DNA from: Pseudoneurospora amorphoporcata
Lineage: Eukaryota; Ascomycota; Sordariomycetes; Sordariales; Sordariaceae
Direction of reading: 5' to 3'
DNA: 64,000 nucleotides
Assembly: GCA_033297205.1 (NCBI GenBank)
Contig: MU859094.1
Span: 1,801 to 65,800, forward strand
The translations under genes were made by a program, and so were the position numbers. Under the pieces are notes generated by a model. The model searched no databases. It worked only from the letters and a program-made list of their open reading frames with translations, and was not told the origin of the DNA. Positions 10,403 through 20,694 of this stretch are shown piece after piece; position 1 is the first letter of the stretch; every line of letters starts with the position of its first letter.

Positions 10403-12184
10403 TTACCACCCATCAAAATTCCCAAACCCTCCCATCTTGGCCTTTTTCCTCACCGGCTCCTCCCACATATCAGCAACCTCTACCTCTTCTTCCGGTTTCG
10501 TCGTCGTCGCTTTCTTGGCAGCCCCAACATGCAAATACTTTCCCACCTTGGGGCCCCCTTCCTTACCATCTTGCCCCTGCCCTTCCACCGTCCCATCAGC
10601 CCTTATCCTCTTCCCCGTCCACGTCGTCCGATCATCCTCGGTGCCTCCCCGTCTCGCCACCTCTTTTTTCCTCTCCTCCTCGCCCTCTTTCTCCTTTTTC
10701 TCCTTTAACCACTCCGCAAACGGGTCGATCAAGACAACCACATCCTTGATGACAATCTTGTTGAGTGGTCGATCCGACCCGTCGGTAGCCACGTTCTCCA
10801 TGGCCGTTAACGTGGTATCCAGCCCCTCGATGACTTTGGCGAAGATGGTATGCTTCCTGTCCAGATGGGAAGCAGGGCGATATGTGATGAAGAACTGCGA
10901 CGAATTGGTATTCTTGCCCTTATTCGCCATCGACACTATGCCGCGGGCGGAGTGCGTCATGGGTCCCTCAAGTTCATCTTCAAAGTTCTTGCCCCATATT
11001 GATGCACCGCCGCGCCCGGTGCCGGAGGGGTCGCCGCCTTGGATCATGAAGTTGCGGATGGAGCGGTGGAAGGCGACGTCTTTGTAGTAGCCCTTTTCGG
11101 AAAGGCGGAGGAAGTTCCAGACGGCTTTGGGGGCGAATTCGGGGAGGAGTTCCAGAGTCAAAGGGCCGAGGTTGGTGTCCATCCGCACGTAGCCTTTGAT
11201 TTTGATACGGTGCGAGGGCTTGAGGAGGTATTGCTCGTCGGACAAGAGGGCGAGGGAGCCCGAGGTTGAGGGGGTCAGACCCGTGGAGGTGAAGGAGGCG
11301 GCGGTGAGACCGGTTGTGTACGTAGCCGCGTTGGCGGGGCGTTTGCGATCTTGGATTAGGGATTGGCGGGGGGCATTCGAGTTGTTGGTATTGGTGTTGG
11401 TGGTGGTGGAATTGGAAGTGCTGGTGAGGGCTTGGGTGAGACGGTTGACGTCGGCGCCGCCGGCTTGTCGGGCTGCGCGGGCGCGCTCGACGGCTTCCTT
11501 GGCGCGGAGAACCTTCTCGCCTACGCGGCCGAGGGCTTCGATGTTGACGCTACCACCCTTGCGCTCTTCTTCCTGTTCCTTGGTGAGAATGGCTTCCTGG
11601 CCGTCTTGGAGGTATTTGAACTGGCTGAGGTCGCGGCTGGCGGAGACGTTCTGGGGGTCTTGGAGGGTGATGATGTCTTTGCGGCCGAACTCTTGGTCGT
11701 CAACCAGGTCGCGCCACATCTTGGCCTTGATGTTCATGCGCTCGACCGTTTCCCAGGCGAAGACGTTGGCGTAGGAGCCATGGCGAATGGCGACGATGTG
11801 GGTGTTGTCGGTAAAGACTTTGAAGGTGACGGGATCGATGAGGTCGCCCTTGTTCTCGTCCGAGTCGGTGGTGTCGCCGTTGCGCGCAAAGTTGAGCTTG
11901 ATCAGATCCTTGGCCGAGAGCGGTTCGCCGTTGACAGGGTTCGTCTTGTGCTTTTCGAGCCATGCGCCGATGACTTCGACGTCGAAGATGGTGCCGTCGG
12001 GGGTGCAGACGGGGTTCTTGAAGGGTTGAAGACTGGCGGCGCAGAAGTTGAAGGGAAGTTTCTTGAAGTTGGCACCACGCCGTTGGGCACGCGCGCCGGC
12101 ATTGACACCGCTACTGGCGCCGTAGGCGTCCGAGGACGACCACTCGGAGTGGGTAATGTATAGTTTATCGGTTCCTTTGCCCAT
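10403..12184 (-). CDS. ppi-2: Peptidyl-prolyl cis-trans isomerase-like 2 (U-box cyclophilin)
   Basis: Single exon, 593 residues, matching PPIL2/Cyp60. An N-terminal U-box-like module spans about residues 43-110 (FNFCAASLQPF, PVNGEPL), a Thr/Asn-rich linker about 255-275, and the cyclophilin domain about 331-488. Isomerase residues visible are Arg374 (FHR), Phe379 and Gln382 (IQGGDPSGTG). The position equal to Trp121 of cyclophilin A is His440 (SHLDRKH), a known trait of this atypical subfamily, so proline isomerase activity may be weak. PPIL2 proteins are nuclear, spliceosome-associated, and can act as E3 ubiquitin ligases. The start at 12184 was chosen because homology starts at MGKGTDK; the frame extends 17 codons further but only from a non-ATG codon. 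It is divergent from the PTM1-like gene. Confidence 0.93.
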   Translation of the reverse strand: MGKGTDKLYITHSEWSSSDAYGASSGVNAGARAQRRGANFKKLPFNFCAASLQPFKNPVCTPDGTIFDVEVIGAWLEKHKTNPVNGEPLSAKDLIKLNFARNGDTTDSDENKGDLIDPVTFKVFTDNTHIVAIRHGSYANVFAWETVERMNIKAKMWRDLVDDQEFGRKDIITLQDPQNVSASRDLSQFKYLQDGQEAILTKEQEEERKGGSVNIEALGRVGEKVLRAKEAVERARAARQAGGADVNRLTQALTSTSNSTTTNTNTNNSNAPRQSLIQDRKRPANAATYTTGLTAASFTSTGLTPSTSGSLALLSDEQYLLKPSHRIKIKGYVRMDTNLGPLTLELLPEFAPKAVWNFLRLSEKGYYKDVAFHRSIRNFMIQGGDPSGTGRGGASIWGKNFEDELEGPMTHSARGIVSMANKGKNTNSSQFFITYRPASHLDRKHTIFAKVIEGLDTTLTAMENVATDGSDRPLNKIVIKDVVVLIDPFAEWLKEKKEKEGEEERKKEVARRGGTEDDRTTWTGKRIRADGTVEGQGQDGKEGGPKVGKYLHVGAAKKATTTKPEEEVEVADMWEEPVRKKAKMGGFGNFDGW

Positions 12185-12794
12185 CTTGTCGAGCCGGCGG
12201 GTTGAAGATGGATGCAAGTTGGTGTTTGCGAACAAAGTCCAGATCCCGGTCCCTTAGCTTTCACCAGTCCCACAGGTCTTAAGGTACCTATCTTATCCGC
12301 CTGCATGACATGACATACCTGCTAAGCTTCGTCAGCCGCCCCACACCGAGAAGTCGGAACAGCGCTGGCGTTGGCCATTGAGGTGCCCGTTTTGCGCCAG
12401 TTTTAGAAGCAACTAACAGGGGACTCGGTCAGTGTGAGCGATAGAGGCAGGTACTATGCTCAGATTAATTGCAAGGCTGTGCTACCTAACAGCTACAGGA
12501 ACATGGATTGATCGACTCGCAAGCTCCACGACAAGGCAACTTTGTCCGCTTCCACCTTCTCGGACTCCCTTTTTCAAGTTTCAACCATCGACGCCCTGAG
12601 CTATCAACGTCACAACCAAGTGCTTCCCGCATACGTAACCGAGAATAGCATGTTTCGCGTCCGAGCCCCGTCCTCCTCCCCTTGATCCATCTCTTCCGGA
12701 GACCCCAGGAATAGCAGCAACCTCGGGGGCACTGCTGAACGACCGAACGAAGCATCTATACAAACCCGCCATCACTATATCCTACAACGCTACA
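12185..12794. other. Shared divergent promoter ppi-2 / PTM1-like gene
   Basis: 610 bp between the two divergent starts. No TATA box is obvious, and a CT-rich stretch leads into the PTM1-like start. No coding evidence. Confidence 0.6.
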
Positions 12795-14454
12795 ATGAGG
12801 AGCTGGGCGTATGCCTTCTTCCTCCTGGTGCTGGCCGCTTGGACGGCACAGGCCCTGGAGGTTAAGCTAGTAAGTGGCAGGCTACACGCACATCATCAGT
12901 ACCTACCATAGGAAGTGCTGACAGGTCATCCCTAATGGCAGGACGAAACCGAAGAGAACCGGCAACGATGCGCGGGCATGTACAGCAAAGAGACATGGAC
13001 TGGCCCCGTCAATCCCTTCATCAGTGTCAAGTTTACCGGCCTTGGCTCCGACGCTGGCGACGATCCTATCGTCAGTCTCCTGATTTTCGAGTGGCAGGAC
13101 TCGGATCTTATTGGTGTCCTTCCCGAGGGCGCCGACCGTAGGGTTGGTATCTGCGAGCCCAAGTATGTCGACGCCGGATACTGCAACACCACCAACGTGG
13201 GAGAGTACATCCTCGCACCCAACGCCACTGCGCAATCCAAGAACATTGTCTTCACCGACGCCATCCATCTCAAGAAATCGACCCCAGTCAAGTACTACAT
13301 CAAGAACACTGGTTACTACTGCGTGCTCACGGACACGTACACGGCCGATAAGTACGAGGCCCTGGTCGAGTTCCGGAACGCCTATGGAGAGCTCCCCGCT
13401 ACACAGATCCCCAAGCTGCCATTCTATGGCGGCATCACCATCTTGTATGCCCTGGTTTTGGCCTTCTGGGGCTTCCTCTACTTCCAGCACCGTTCGGATA
13501 TCTTGGCTGTGCAAAATTACATTACAGCTATCCTTATATTCCTCCCCATTGAAATGTTGATGACATGGGGTTTCTATGGTAGGTTTTGCTTATTAGCAGC
13601 TCGGCCCATTCTTCCTAGATAATCACTAACCGCCGTTGGCCTTTAGACTTCCTCAACCGTCACGGCTCGAACCTCGGCTCCCGCGCCCTACTCATTGTGG
13701 TGGCCATCCTCAACGCCGCGCGCAACTCCTTCTCCTTCTTCCTCCTCCTGATTGTGTGCATGGGCTACGGCGTCGTCAAACACACACTCGGCCGCACCAT
13801 GATCTACGTCCGCTGGCTCGCCATCGCACATTTTGTTTTCGGTATCGTCTACGCCATGACCGGTCTTCTTGTCAACCCAGACAGCGCCGGCCCCTTCGTT
13901 CTACTCATCATCCTCCCTCTGGCGGGTACCCTGACGGCCTTTTATGTGTGGACGCTCAACTCGCTTAGCTGGACGCTCAAGGACCTCAAGGAGCGCAAGC
14001 AGCACGTCAAGGAGGGCATGTACAAGAAGCTGTGGTGGTGCATCCTCCTCTCCATCCTCGTTATCTTTGGCTTCTTCTTCTGGAACAGCTTCGAGTTTTC
14101 TCAAGTCAGCGACCCCGGTTACGTTCCCTTCCACTGGAAGAGCAGATGGTTCATCCTCGACGGCTGGCCGAACCTTGTTTACTTTGCCGATGTCGCTTTC
14201 ATTGCGTACGTGTGGCGGCCGACAGCGAACAACAAGCGATTTGCCATGAGTGACGAAATTGCCCAGGATGACGACGGCACTATTGAATTTTCGAACTTGG
14301 ATATCGGTGCGCCGGATGATAGCGATGACGAGGAGGCCCAGGTTGGCATGAAGGGAAAGAAGAACCAGAGTGAAAATGCGGGCTCGGATTTGGTTGCCGG
14401 CGCTAGTCTGCAGCAACAGTCACGAAATCTGGCAGGACCAAGCAGCTCCTCCCA

Positions 14455-14485
<31 letters not shown>

Positions 14486-14620
14486 CAGAGGAGACCTAGC
14501 CCTCATCGGGACTCTATCGACGGTGAGACCATCTTTGCGGTCGGCGAGGATGGGGACAAGTTCTCGTCTGATGAGGATAGCGACGAGGAGGGTAATTTGG
14601 TGAGAGCCAAGAAGAAGTAA
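12795..14620 (+). CDS. PTM1-like lung-7TM / GOST family membrane protein
   Basis: Exons 12795-12869, 12942-13578 and 13647-14620; introns of 72 and 68 bp; 561 residues. It has a cleavable signal peptide (AYAFFLLVLAAWTAQA), then a lumenal domain with paired cysteines (RCAGMYS, GICEPKY-like, YYCVLTD). Seven hydrophobic segments follow, starting at ITILYALVLAFWGFLYF and ending at WPNLVYFADVAFIAYVW. The cytosolic tail is acidic and contains 12 consecutive Gln (14453-14488). This matches yeast Ptm1/YHL017W and mammalian GPR107/108, Golgi and endosome proteins linked to trafficking. The second junction splits an Asp codon (Y-D-F-L-N-R-H). Exact function in fungi is not established. Confidence 0.9.
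14453..14488 (+). repeat. CAG/CAA tract coding for 12 Gln
   Basis: Eight CAG codons followed by CAA, CAA, CAA and CAG in the cytosolic tail of the PTM1-like protein. Probably length-variable between strains. Confidence 0.9.
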
Positions 14621-15135
14621 AGGGCTCAGGGATATTTAATCACAGGGATTATTAGAATAACTTTGACGAGTCTAATTTTGTTGACGAGAAACATCCCAAG
14701 AAAGTGTACTGTCGGTTTGTGGCCGAGGCAACATGGCCGTGTATCATATGTTTTATTTTCCTTGGTTTCATACATGTTCTTGACGGCGTTTGTTGGATGC
14801 TTGCATTTTCTTCCACCATCTTACTCACTTTCTCAGAATTCACTTTGTCATTTAGAGATCAAGATCGGTACAATCAAACTACGTAGGCTGGGCGAGGCTA
14901 AGTGGGCGAAAAATGATAGCATATTCCGTTACCTTTGCGTACAACAGCAGATATGAAACTCTTTGCAACTATGGTACAAGCTGGCCTAGCTGGCCTAGCT
15001 GGGTTTAGGACACAACTGAGTATATCTACGCTGGAACGGGGGCGATGTGGATATCTTGCGTCAGGCAAGTTGGAACCAGGAAGCAAGCAAGCTGTTACAG
15101 GTTTACCTACGTGACAAAATCAGACGGTTGGCTGG
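14621..15135. other. Convergent 3' spacer
   Basis: Holds the 3' ends of the PTM1-like gene and the acidic unknown gene. A 10-bp unit, CTGGCCTAGC, is repeated in tandem about 2.4 times at 14980-15003. No gene. Confidence 0.65.
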
Positions 15136-17856
15136 TTAATACTCATTCATCATTGACTCTCGAACAAGATCTACAAGCGGGTAACTATCCTCATCCTCAT
15201 CACTGTCCTCATCCTGTCTCTCATCACCTACATCATCATCATCATCATCGCCATCACCCAAGAGCCTCAGAATATCCTCCTCATCACTAGAATCAGTCAT
15301 AACCTCCAACAACTCATCAGCCAGTAACCGTTCGTTTCTCTCACCCTCCCAGTCCTCTTCCTCCTTATATTTTTCCTCAAGTACGAAAGAAGAATTAATC
15401 TCGGCCAGTTGTTGACGAGTCAGTTTCCTCCGACGAGTTCTCCCGCCTGCTGCTGGCTTTGCAGTTACTGGTACTGGTGACCTAGCGGTAGCAATCCTGG
15501 TAGCCGTATCCTTACTGCTCGTGCCCCTTTTCCGTTGGCCCTGCCCCTGCTGCTGGCCAGACGGTAGGCTAGCAACCCACTCGGGGGTATTCTTTGACGA
15601 CCGCTTCTCACGATGTTGGTCCATGGAGGTTTCCTTTCTTCTCCTTCTTCTTCCGGTTTCACCCCTCCACTTCCGGAAGGTGTTTTGCCTAATGACTTTT
15701 GCGGCCTGAAAGTCGGACGGTTGGGCTTCCTTGGTCCAGAAGTCGTGAAGGCGGTGACGGCGGCGGGAGAAGTACTCGGCGGGTGTGGAGGGGGAATGAT
15801 TTTCGGGGTCGGAGTCCGAGTCGGAGGTGTAGGGGTCTTGGCCTGGGCTTAATGCTGATTGTTGTTGTAATTCTGTGGGTTTAGTATTGGCCTTGTTTGG
15901 GGTCAGCGGGGTGGTTTTTGATTCCTTGGAGGAAGAAGGTTGTGGTTGTGGCTCATCATCTGGCTCATCGCTTTCCCCTTTCTCTTCTGGTTCTGATGGT
16001 CCTTCCGCTCTCTTCTCACACCCACCCCCCTCCCCCCACCCCATCCTCCTCCTCCACCTCTCCAACATTAAATCCATCTCCCTCTTCTCATGCGCCTGCC
16101 TCTTCTTCTCAAACCTCTCCATCTTCTTCCTCCTCCGTAACTCCACCACATCCGCACTCAAAAGCGTCAACCCCTTTCTCCGCCAACTAGGCAACGCAAA
16201 CTGCTTTTGCACATCGTCCTGTGTCAGGTCCCCTCCGGGCCGCGCTTCGAGGGGCAAGTAACCCTCCACCGCTGTCAACGCCTCCTTTTTCCGGGTTTCC
16301 GTCTCCTCGTAACTCAAAATGACATCCAAGATTTGGGTCCGCACGATCTGGAGTAACGCCTCCTCTTTCCCTTCTCCTTCTAACCCCGTGCTTCTGACGT
16401 ACGCAATAAACGGTACCTCCTCGTTGATAAACCGCTTCACCCCTCCTACCCCTCTCTTTTCAGGATCAATCAGATCCATAACATCCTCCCTCCCCACCTC
16501 CACAGCCGTCACGGCCGCATAAAGGGGAAACCCCCTCCACTCCTTTCTATCAAATTCTTTCCTGCTACTTCTTTTCACTTCCACTTGTCCTTTCTTTTCC
16601 TCCTCCTCCTCCATTTCCTTTTCCTCCTTTACCCATCCGTCTTCTTTCAAATTCCAAATATATTTCTCTCTTTTCCTCCCCAGTAGCAGTACGTCGTCAT
16701 GCTCATGCTCGTCATGCTCATGCTTTTTTGGGTCTTCTTCTTCCTTCCGAGTATGAGGAGGTGGGGGGAGGAGGCAGAAACGACCACCAAGACTACGTTT
16801 CATGATGATGGGGCTGTCAGAACCGAAGAGATCTGATGGTTGCTCTGGTGGTGTGGGCGGTGGGAGAGCTAACTCTGGGTCAAGTTTGACTGGGGGTGAT
16901 GATGGGAGTGAGGAGGGCGTGAGGAACGGGGAGGTGGTAGAGGTAGAATGTGTCGACTTGATGGACTTGACGGATCTTTTCGAGAAGGAAGTTTTTGAAG
17001 AGACGTTGGACTTGGCGTCGTCGGAATCGGAATTAGAGGCGTCAGGATCGGGGTTACTCTCGTCATCTGTGCTGGCATCGCCGCCATCTTTGGCATCATA
17101 ATCGCCTAACTCGGGTGGTGAGGTCCAGTTTTTTAGTCCTGGTTTCGCCGTGGAGAATCTGAATTTCGCAGACTTCCCAGACTGGCCAGACTTTGTTCCA
17201 AATCTCCTCAAAGTAGGAGACCCTTCCACATGCTCATCCTCAGATTCGCTCTTCAACATATTAGCCCTCCTCATCCGTAGTGCCCTGATCCGTCGTGCCC
17301 TCGCCATAAGTGGTGACTCTGAAGACCCCTTGTTTTCATCTGCATCATTGCCACCAGCCATATCACCACCAACACCCTCCTCCCTCTTCCCGAAAACCCC
17401 ACCCATCATCCACTCCTCCACCCCCTTTATCCCTTCCCCTCCCCCTTCCCCATCTGTCTCTACCGTCTCGACCGTCTCCTCCACCGCCCTCTCCCTTAAA
17501 ACGCACCACTCAACCCCATCCCTCACACACCTCGAACACCTCGTCTGTAATCTAGGTATGGGAAGAGGAACGTCCTGTTTGCTGATATAGTGCATGTACC
17601 ACATCGGCAGCAGCGGCGGTTTTCTTTTGGGCTGTTCTCGTGGGCGGTGGTCTAGCAAGTTGAGGAGGGAGCATCGCGGGGAGGAGACGAGGCGGCAGTG
17701 CAGGCAGGGGAGCGAGGGGGTGTAGGGGTTCAGGTCTATGTCTGTGGGGGAGGGTTGTAAATAGGGAGGAATGCGGGTTGGGAGAAGTGGGAGAGTTTGG
17801 GGAGGTGTTGTTGTTGTTGTTGTTGTTGTTGTTGTCGGGTGGTTTTGGAGGGACAT
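15136..17856 (-). CDS. Unknown acidic nuclear-type protein with two CX2CX7C motifs
   Basis: Intronless, 906 residues; family not recognised. A run of 10 Thr (ACA repeats) follows the start. Six cysteines form two matching triads: C51-x2-C54-x7-C62 and C107-x2-C110-x7-C118. The second (CSRCVRDGVEWC) closely resembles the distal half of a Zn2Cys6 cluster, but the loop between triads is 44 residues instead of the usual 5-12. The rest is charged and low-complexity: Ser/Asp-rich, Lys/Arg-rich helices (RRKKMERFEKKRQAHEKREMD-like, partly quoted), several RRRR patches and a very acidic C-terminus (DDDDDD, DEDEDS). This suggests a nuclear, possibly zinc-binding protein. Function is unknown. The start is the first ATG of the frame. 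Confidence 0.75.
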   Translation of the reverse strand: MSLQNHPTTTTTTTTTTPPQTLPLLPTRIPPYLQPSPTDIDLNPYTPSLPCLHCRLVSSPRCSLLNLLDHRPREQPKRKPPLLPMWYMHYISKQDVPLPIPRLQTRCSRCVRDGVEWCVLRERAVEETVETVETDGEGGGEGIKGVEEWMMGGVFGKREEGVGGDMAGGNDADENKGSSESPLMARARRIRALRMRRANMLKSESEDEHVEGSPTLRRFGTKSGQSGKSAKFRFSTAKPGLKNWTSPPELGDYDAKDGGDASTDDESNPDPDASNSDSDDAKSNVSSKTSFSKRSVKSIKSTHSTSTTSPFLTPSSLPSSPPVKLDPELALPPPTPPEQPSDLFGSDSPIIMKRSLGGRFCLLPPPPHTRKEEEDPKKHEHDEHEHDDVLLLGRKREKYIWNLKEDGWVKEEKEMEEEEEKKGQVEVKRSSRKEFDRKEWRGFPLYAAVTAVEVGREDVMDLIDPEKRGVGGVKRFINEEVPFIAYVRSTGLEGEGKEEALLQIVRTQILDVILSYEETETRKKEALTAVEGYLPLEARPGGDLTQDDVQKQFALPSWRRKGLTLLSADVVELRRRKKMERFEKKRQAHEKREMDLMLERWRRRMGWGEGGGCEKRAEGPSEPEEKGESDEPDDEPQPQPSSSKESKTTPLTPNKANTKPTELQQQSALSPGQDPYTSDSDSDPENHSPSTPAEYFSRRRHRLHDFWTKEAQPSDFQAAKVIRQNTFRKWRGETGRRRRRKETSMDQHREKRSSKNTPEWVASLPSGQQQGQGQRKRGTSSKDTATRIATARSPVPVTAKPAAGGRTRRRKLTRQQLAEINSSFVLEEKYKEEEDWEGERNERLLADELLEVMTDSSDEEDILRLLGDGDDDDDDVGDERQDEDSDEDEDSYPLVDLVRESMMNEY
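17806..17835 (+). repeat. (TGT)10 microsatellite inside the acidic unknown gene
   Basis: Ten TGT units, read as ACA on the coding (minus) strand, giving ten consecutive Thr near the N-terminus. Confidence 0.9.
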
Positions 17857-18420
17857 GTTGAGTGTAGTAGCGGACGAGGAAGGGACGGGACGGGATACGG
17901 CCTAGTAGTTGCTTTTGGTGGTGTTGAGAAACGCATCGCGCTTGTCAAGAAAAGCATAACATAATATGTATGGGCTTGGAACTGGCGGCAAGATTTTTTG
18001 AGGGTCGGTTAGACAAAGCTTCCGTTCTGTTGAAGGCAGTTAGTATATATGTATGTTGTGTTGACATTCTCCCTTCTTCGCGATGCCACTGTTGATGTTG
18101 TGTCGTTATCTTCTTTGTCCCCTGTGTCGTGAAACAACAAAAGCATTGTGGTACGGACGGTGTCTAGGGTCTGGCAGTCTGTTAGTGTCCTTTGAGCGTT
18201 GAGAATGCTGTCCCAGTATGATTTGAGAGGGGGACAAAGAACAAGGGTCAGTATATCCCCTTGAGTAATCTTCTCGAACAATCCATATCAGTTCTGTTCT
18301 GTCACATTCGAGTTCTGAGTCGTCTGAACCATGAACAGAATCACAGTTTCACTCTGGGGGAAGTAAAATACCAACCGAAACCGACTTCATTTTTTTTCGA
18401 CCTTGAGCGTCATAAACTTT
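17857..18420. other. Spacer between trp-1 3' end and the acidic unknown gene
   Basis: Both flanking genes are on the minus strand. It contains the promoter of the unknown gene and the trp-1 terminator region. No coding frame is supported. Confidence 0.65.
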
Positions 18421-20694
18421 TTACCTGACAGACTTGGCAGCCTTCACAAACTCCCTGATCTTCTCCAAGCTCTGCTTGCCTCCCTCCTCAACACCACTGC
18501 TGACATCAACACCAATGACCCTTTCAGCCAAAGCCCCCAGAGACTTTACCGTCTCGGCAACATTGCTAGGTTCCAAACCACCGGCAAGCAGTACAGTAAC
18601 CTGCTCATCCTTCTCCAACTCCTTCTTGACAGAGTCCAAATCCAACAGCGTACCAGATCCAGCGCCCGAATCCAGCAGTGGCACGGCGTGGTACCCACGA
18701 GTGGCAAGGCCGACCTGGCCGGGCTTGAACTTGCGGATGACGGGGACTGGGATAAGGTTGGCCCACTCGAGCGGCTCGTCACCGTGGAGCTGGACGATAT
18801 CGATATCATAGAGACGCTGCTTCTCGAGAACCTCCTCAAGGGGCTGGTTCATGAAGACACCGACCAGCAGGGGCCCCCGCTTGCGGATGACCTCAGCGTT
18901 GATGTTGAAGAAGTCCCTTGCGGACTTGGAGGCTTGCGAGGAGACCTCGGTGGAACCGGTCTTCTTGCTCATGTGCACAGCTTGCGAGATGGAGAGGGCA
19001 GTCTCGTGGTCGACGCAGCGCTTGGTGCCTGGTACGAGGATCATGCCGACGAGATCGGCACCGGCCTTGATGGCTTCGGTGGCGGCCTCGGCGGAACGAG
19101 TGCCGCAGATCTTGACAAGGAGCGGCTCGGCGGCGGACTTGGGCGCGGGGCCGGTCAGACCGGCGCAGAGCTCACGGATGAAGTGGGTGGCGTCAGGGGC
19201 ACGCATGATGGCCTCACCGACAAGAATGCCGTTGACGCCGTCACGCTTGCAGTCGAGAACGTCCTGGTGGGTGTTGATGCCGCTGAGAGCACAGAGGAAG
19301 GTATCGTTGGGGACCATGCTGCGGAGACGGCCGGTGGTGCCGAGGTCGACTTCGAAGCTCTCGAGGTTGCGGTTGTTGACACCGATGACCTTGGCGCCGA
19401 GCTTGATGGCGACGGCCATCTCCTCAGTGTTCTGGACCTCGACTAGGGGCTCCATGCCAAGAGAAAGGGAGTACTTGTACAGGCGCTCGAGAAGGTCATA
19501 CTCGAGCATCTTGACGATCAGAAGGACGGTGTCAGCACCGGCGAGTCTGGCTTCGAGGATCTGGTACTCGTCAAAGATGAACTCCTTGCGGAGAACGGCG
19601 GGCCGGTTGGGCATGCCGTTGAGAACCTGGCGCACGGCACGGAGGTCGTCGATGCTGCCCTTGAACCACTCTGGCTCGGTCAGGACTGAGATGACACTCG
19701 CACCGGCAAGCGCATACTTGCGAGCTTGCAAAGGGGCGTCGATATCAAGCGCAAAGACGCCCTTGGAGGGAGATGCCCTCTTGATCTCGGCGCAAAGAGC
19801 GACATCAAAGGGGGAGCTGCGAAGACGGTCGACAAGAGAGATCTGAGGAGGAGCAATGCTCAGGTTGTAAGCGGCCTGGAGGTCGGAAGGTCTCTGGGAA
19901 GGAATCTGCTTCTGAGCATCGACGGCAGCCTTGCGGTGGACGTAGATCTTTTGGAGGATGTTGCTCTTCTTGGGGGTGGAAGTGTCGGACTTTGTGTTCG
20001 CCTGGGCCTCCTTTTGCAGTCTCTCGTTCTCGGCCCAGGTGCCTCCCTGCATGTGAAGGAAGTTCCGGAACATGCCACGGCCCTCGCCAGACAGAATACT
20101 CTCCGGGTGGAACTGGACACCCTCAATGGTGTACTCCTTGTGGCGGACACCCATGATAACGCCCTTGGAACCATCCTCCCTCGCGATCCAAGAAGTGACC
20201 TCCAAACACCCGGGAAGGGTGACATGAGTACCGGCAAGCGAGTGGTATCTCGTCACTGGCAGATCCTGAGGCAGGCCGGCATACGCGCCCTTGCCGTCAT
20301 GGCAAAGAGGGGAGGTCTTTCCGTGAAGAATCTCACCGGCGAAGCACACGTCGCCGCCATAGACATCAAGAATGCACTGCTGACCCATGCACACGCCGAA
20401 GATGGGGATCTTGCCAGCAAAGTGGCGGATGGCATCGCGCGAGATGCCGGAGTCGGTGGCGGGATGGCCGGGACCGGGGCTGATGACAAGCTGGGTCGGC
20501 TTCTTTGCAATGAGGTCGTCGACGGTGATCTCGTCGTTGCGGAAGACGGTCACCTTGGCGCCCTCGAGGACGAGATACTGGTAGACGTTCCAGGTGAAGG
20601 AATCATAGTTGTCGATGAGGATGAGGTTGGAGGCGGTTTCCACCAAGGGCGAAGGATCGGAATCGTGGGGAGAATGGTCGATGACGGCGGACAT
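18421..20694 (-). CDS. trp-1: Trifunctional tryptophan enzyme: anthranilate synthase component II / IGP synthase / PRA isomerase
   Basis: Single exon, 757 residues, the usual length for filamentous fungi. The glutamine amidotransferase domain (about 24-225) has nucleophile Cys102 (FGVCMGQQC) and the His196/Glu198 pair (VQFHPESIL). The indole-3-glycerol-phosphate synthase domain (about 255-505) shows CAEIKRASPSKG, LRKEFIFDEYQI, GVNNRNL and LVGEAIM. The phosphoribosylanthranilate isomerase domain (about 525-757) shows VKICGTR, GVFMNQ, VQLHGDE and LAGGL. The amidotransferase works with a separate component I (TrpE homologue, not in this window). A TGAGTCA element 284 bp upstream supports cross-pathway (amino-acid starvation) control, known for this gene in Neurospora. 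Divergent from nup192. Confidence 0.97.
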   Translation of the reverse strand: MSAVIDHSPHDSDPSPLVETASNLILIDNYDSFTWNVYQYLVLEGAKVTVFRNDEITVDDLIAKKPTQLVISPGPGHPATDSGISRDAIRHFAGKIPIFGVCMGQQCILDVYGGDVCFAGEILHGKTSPLCHDGKGAYAGLPQDLPVTRYHSLAGTHVTLPGCLEVTSWIAREDGSKGVIMGVRHKEYTIEGVQFHPESILSGEGRGMFRNFLHMQGGTWAENERLQKEAQANTKSDTSTPKKSNILQKIYVHRKAAVDAQKQIPSQRPSDLQAAYNLSIAPPQISLVDRLRSSPFDVALCAEIKRASPSKGVFALDIDAPLQARKYALAGASVISVLTEPEWFKGSIDDLRAVRQVLNGMPNRPAVLRKEFIFDEYQILEARLAGADTVLLIVKMLEYDLLERLYKYSLSLGMEPLVEVQNTEEMAVAIKLGAKVIGVNNRNLESFEVDLGTTGRLRSMVPNDTFLCALSGINTHQDVLDCKRDGVNGILVGEAIMRAPDATHFIRELCAGLTGPAPKSAAEPLLVKICGTRSAEAATEAIKAGADLVGMILVPGTKRCVDHETALSISQAVHMSKKTGSTEVSSQASKSARDFFNINAEVIRKRGPLLVGVFMNQPLEEVLEKQRLYDIDIVQLHGDEPLEWANLIPVPVIRKFKPGQVGLATRGYHAVPLLDSGAGSGTLLDLDSVKKELEKDEQVTVLLAGGLEPSNVAETVKSLGALAERVIGVDVSSGVEEGGKQSLEKIREFVKAAKSVR

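Noticed and set aside
13901..14416. 171-codon minus-strand frame opposite the PTM1-like gene
   Set aside because: Shadow of exon 3, which codes for clear transmembrane segments.
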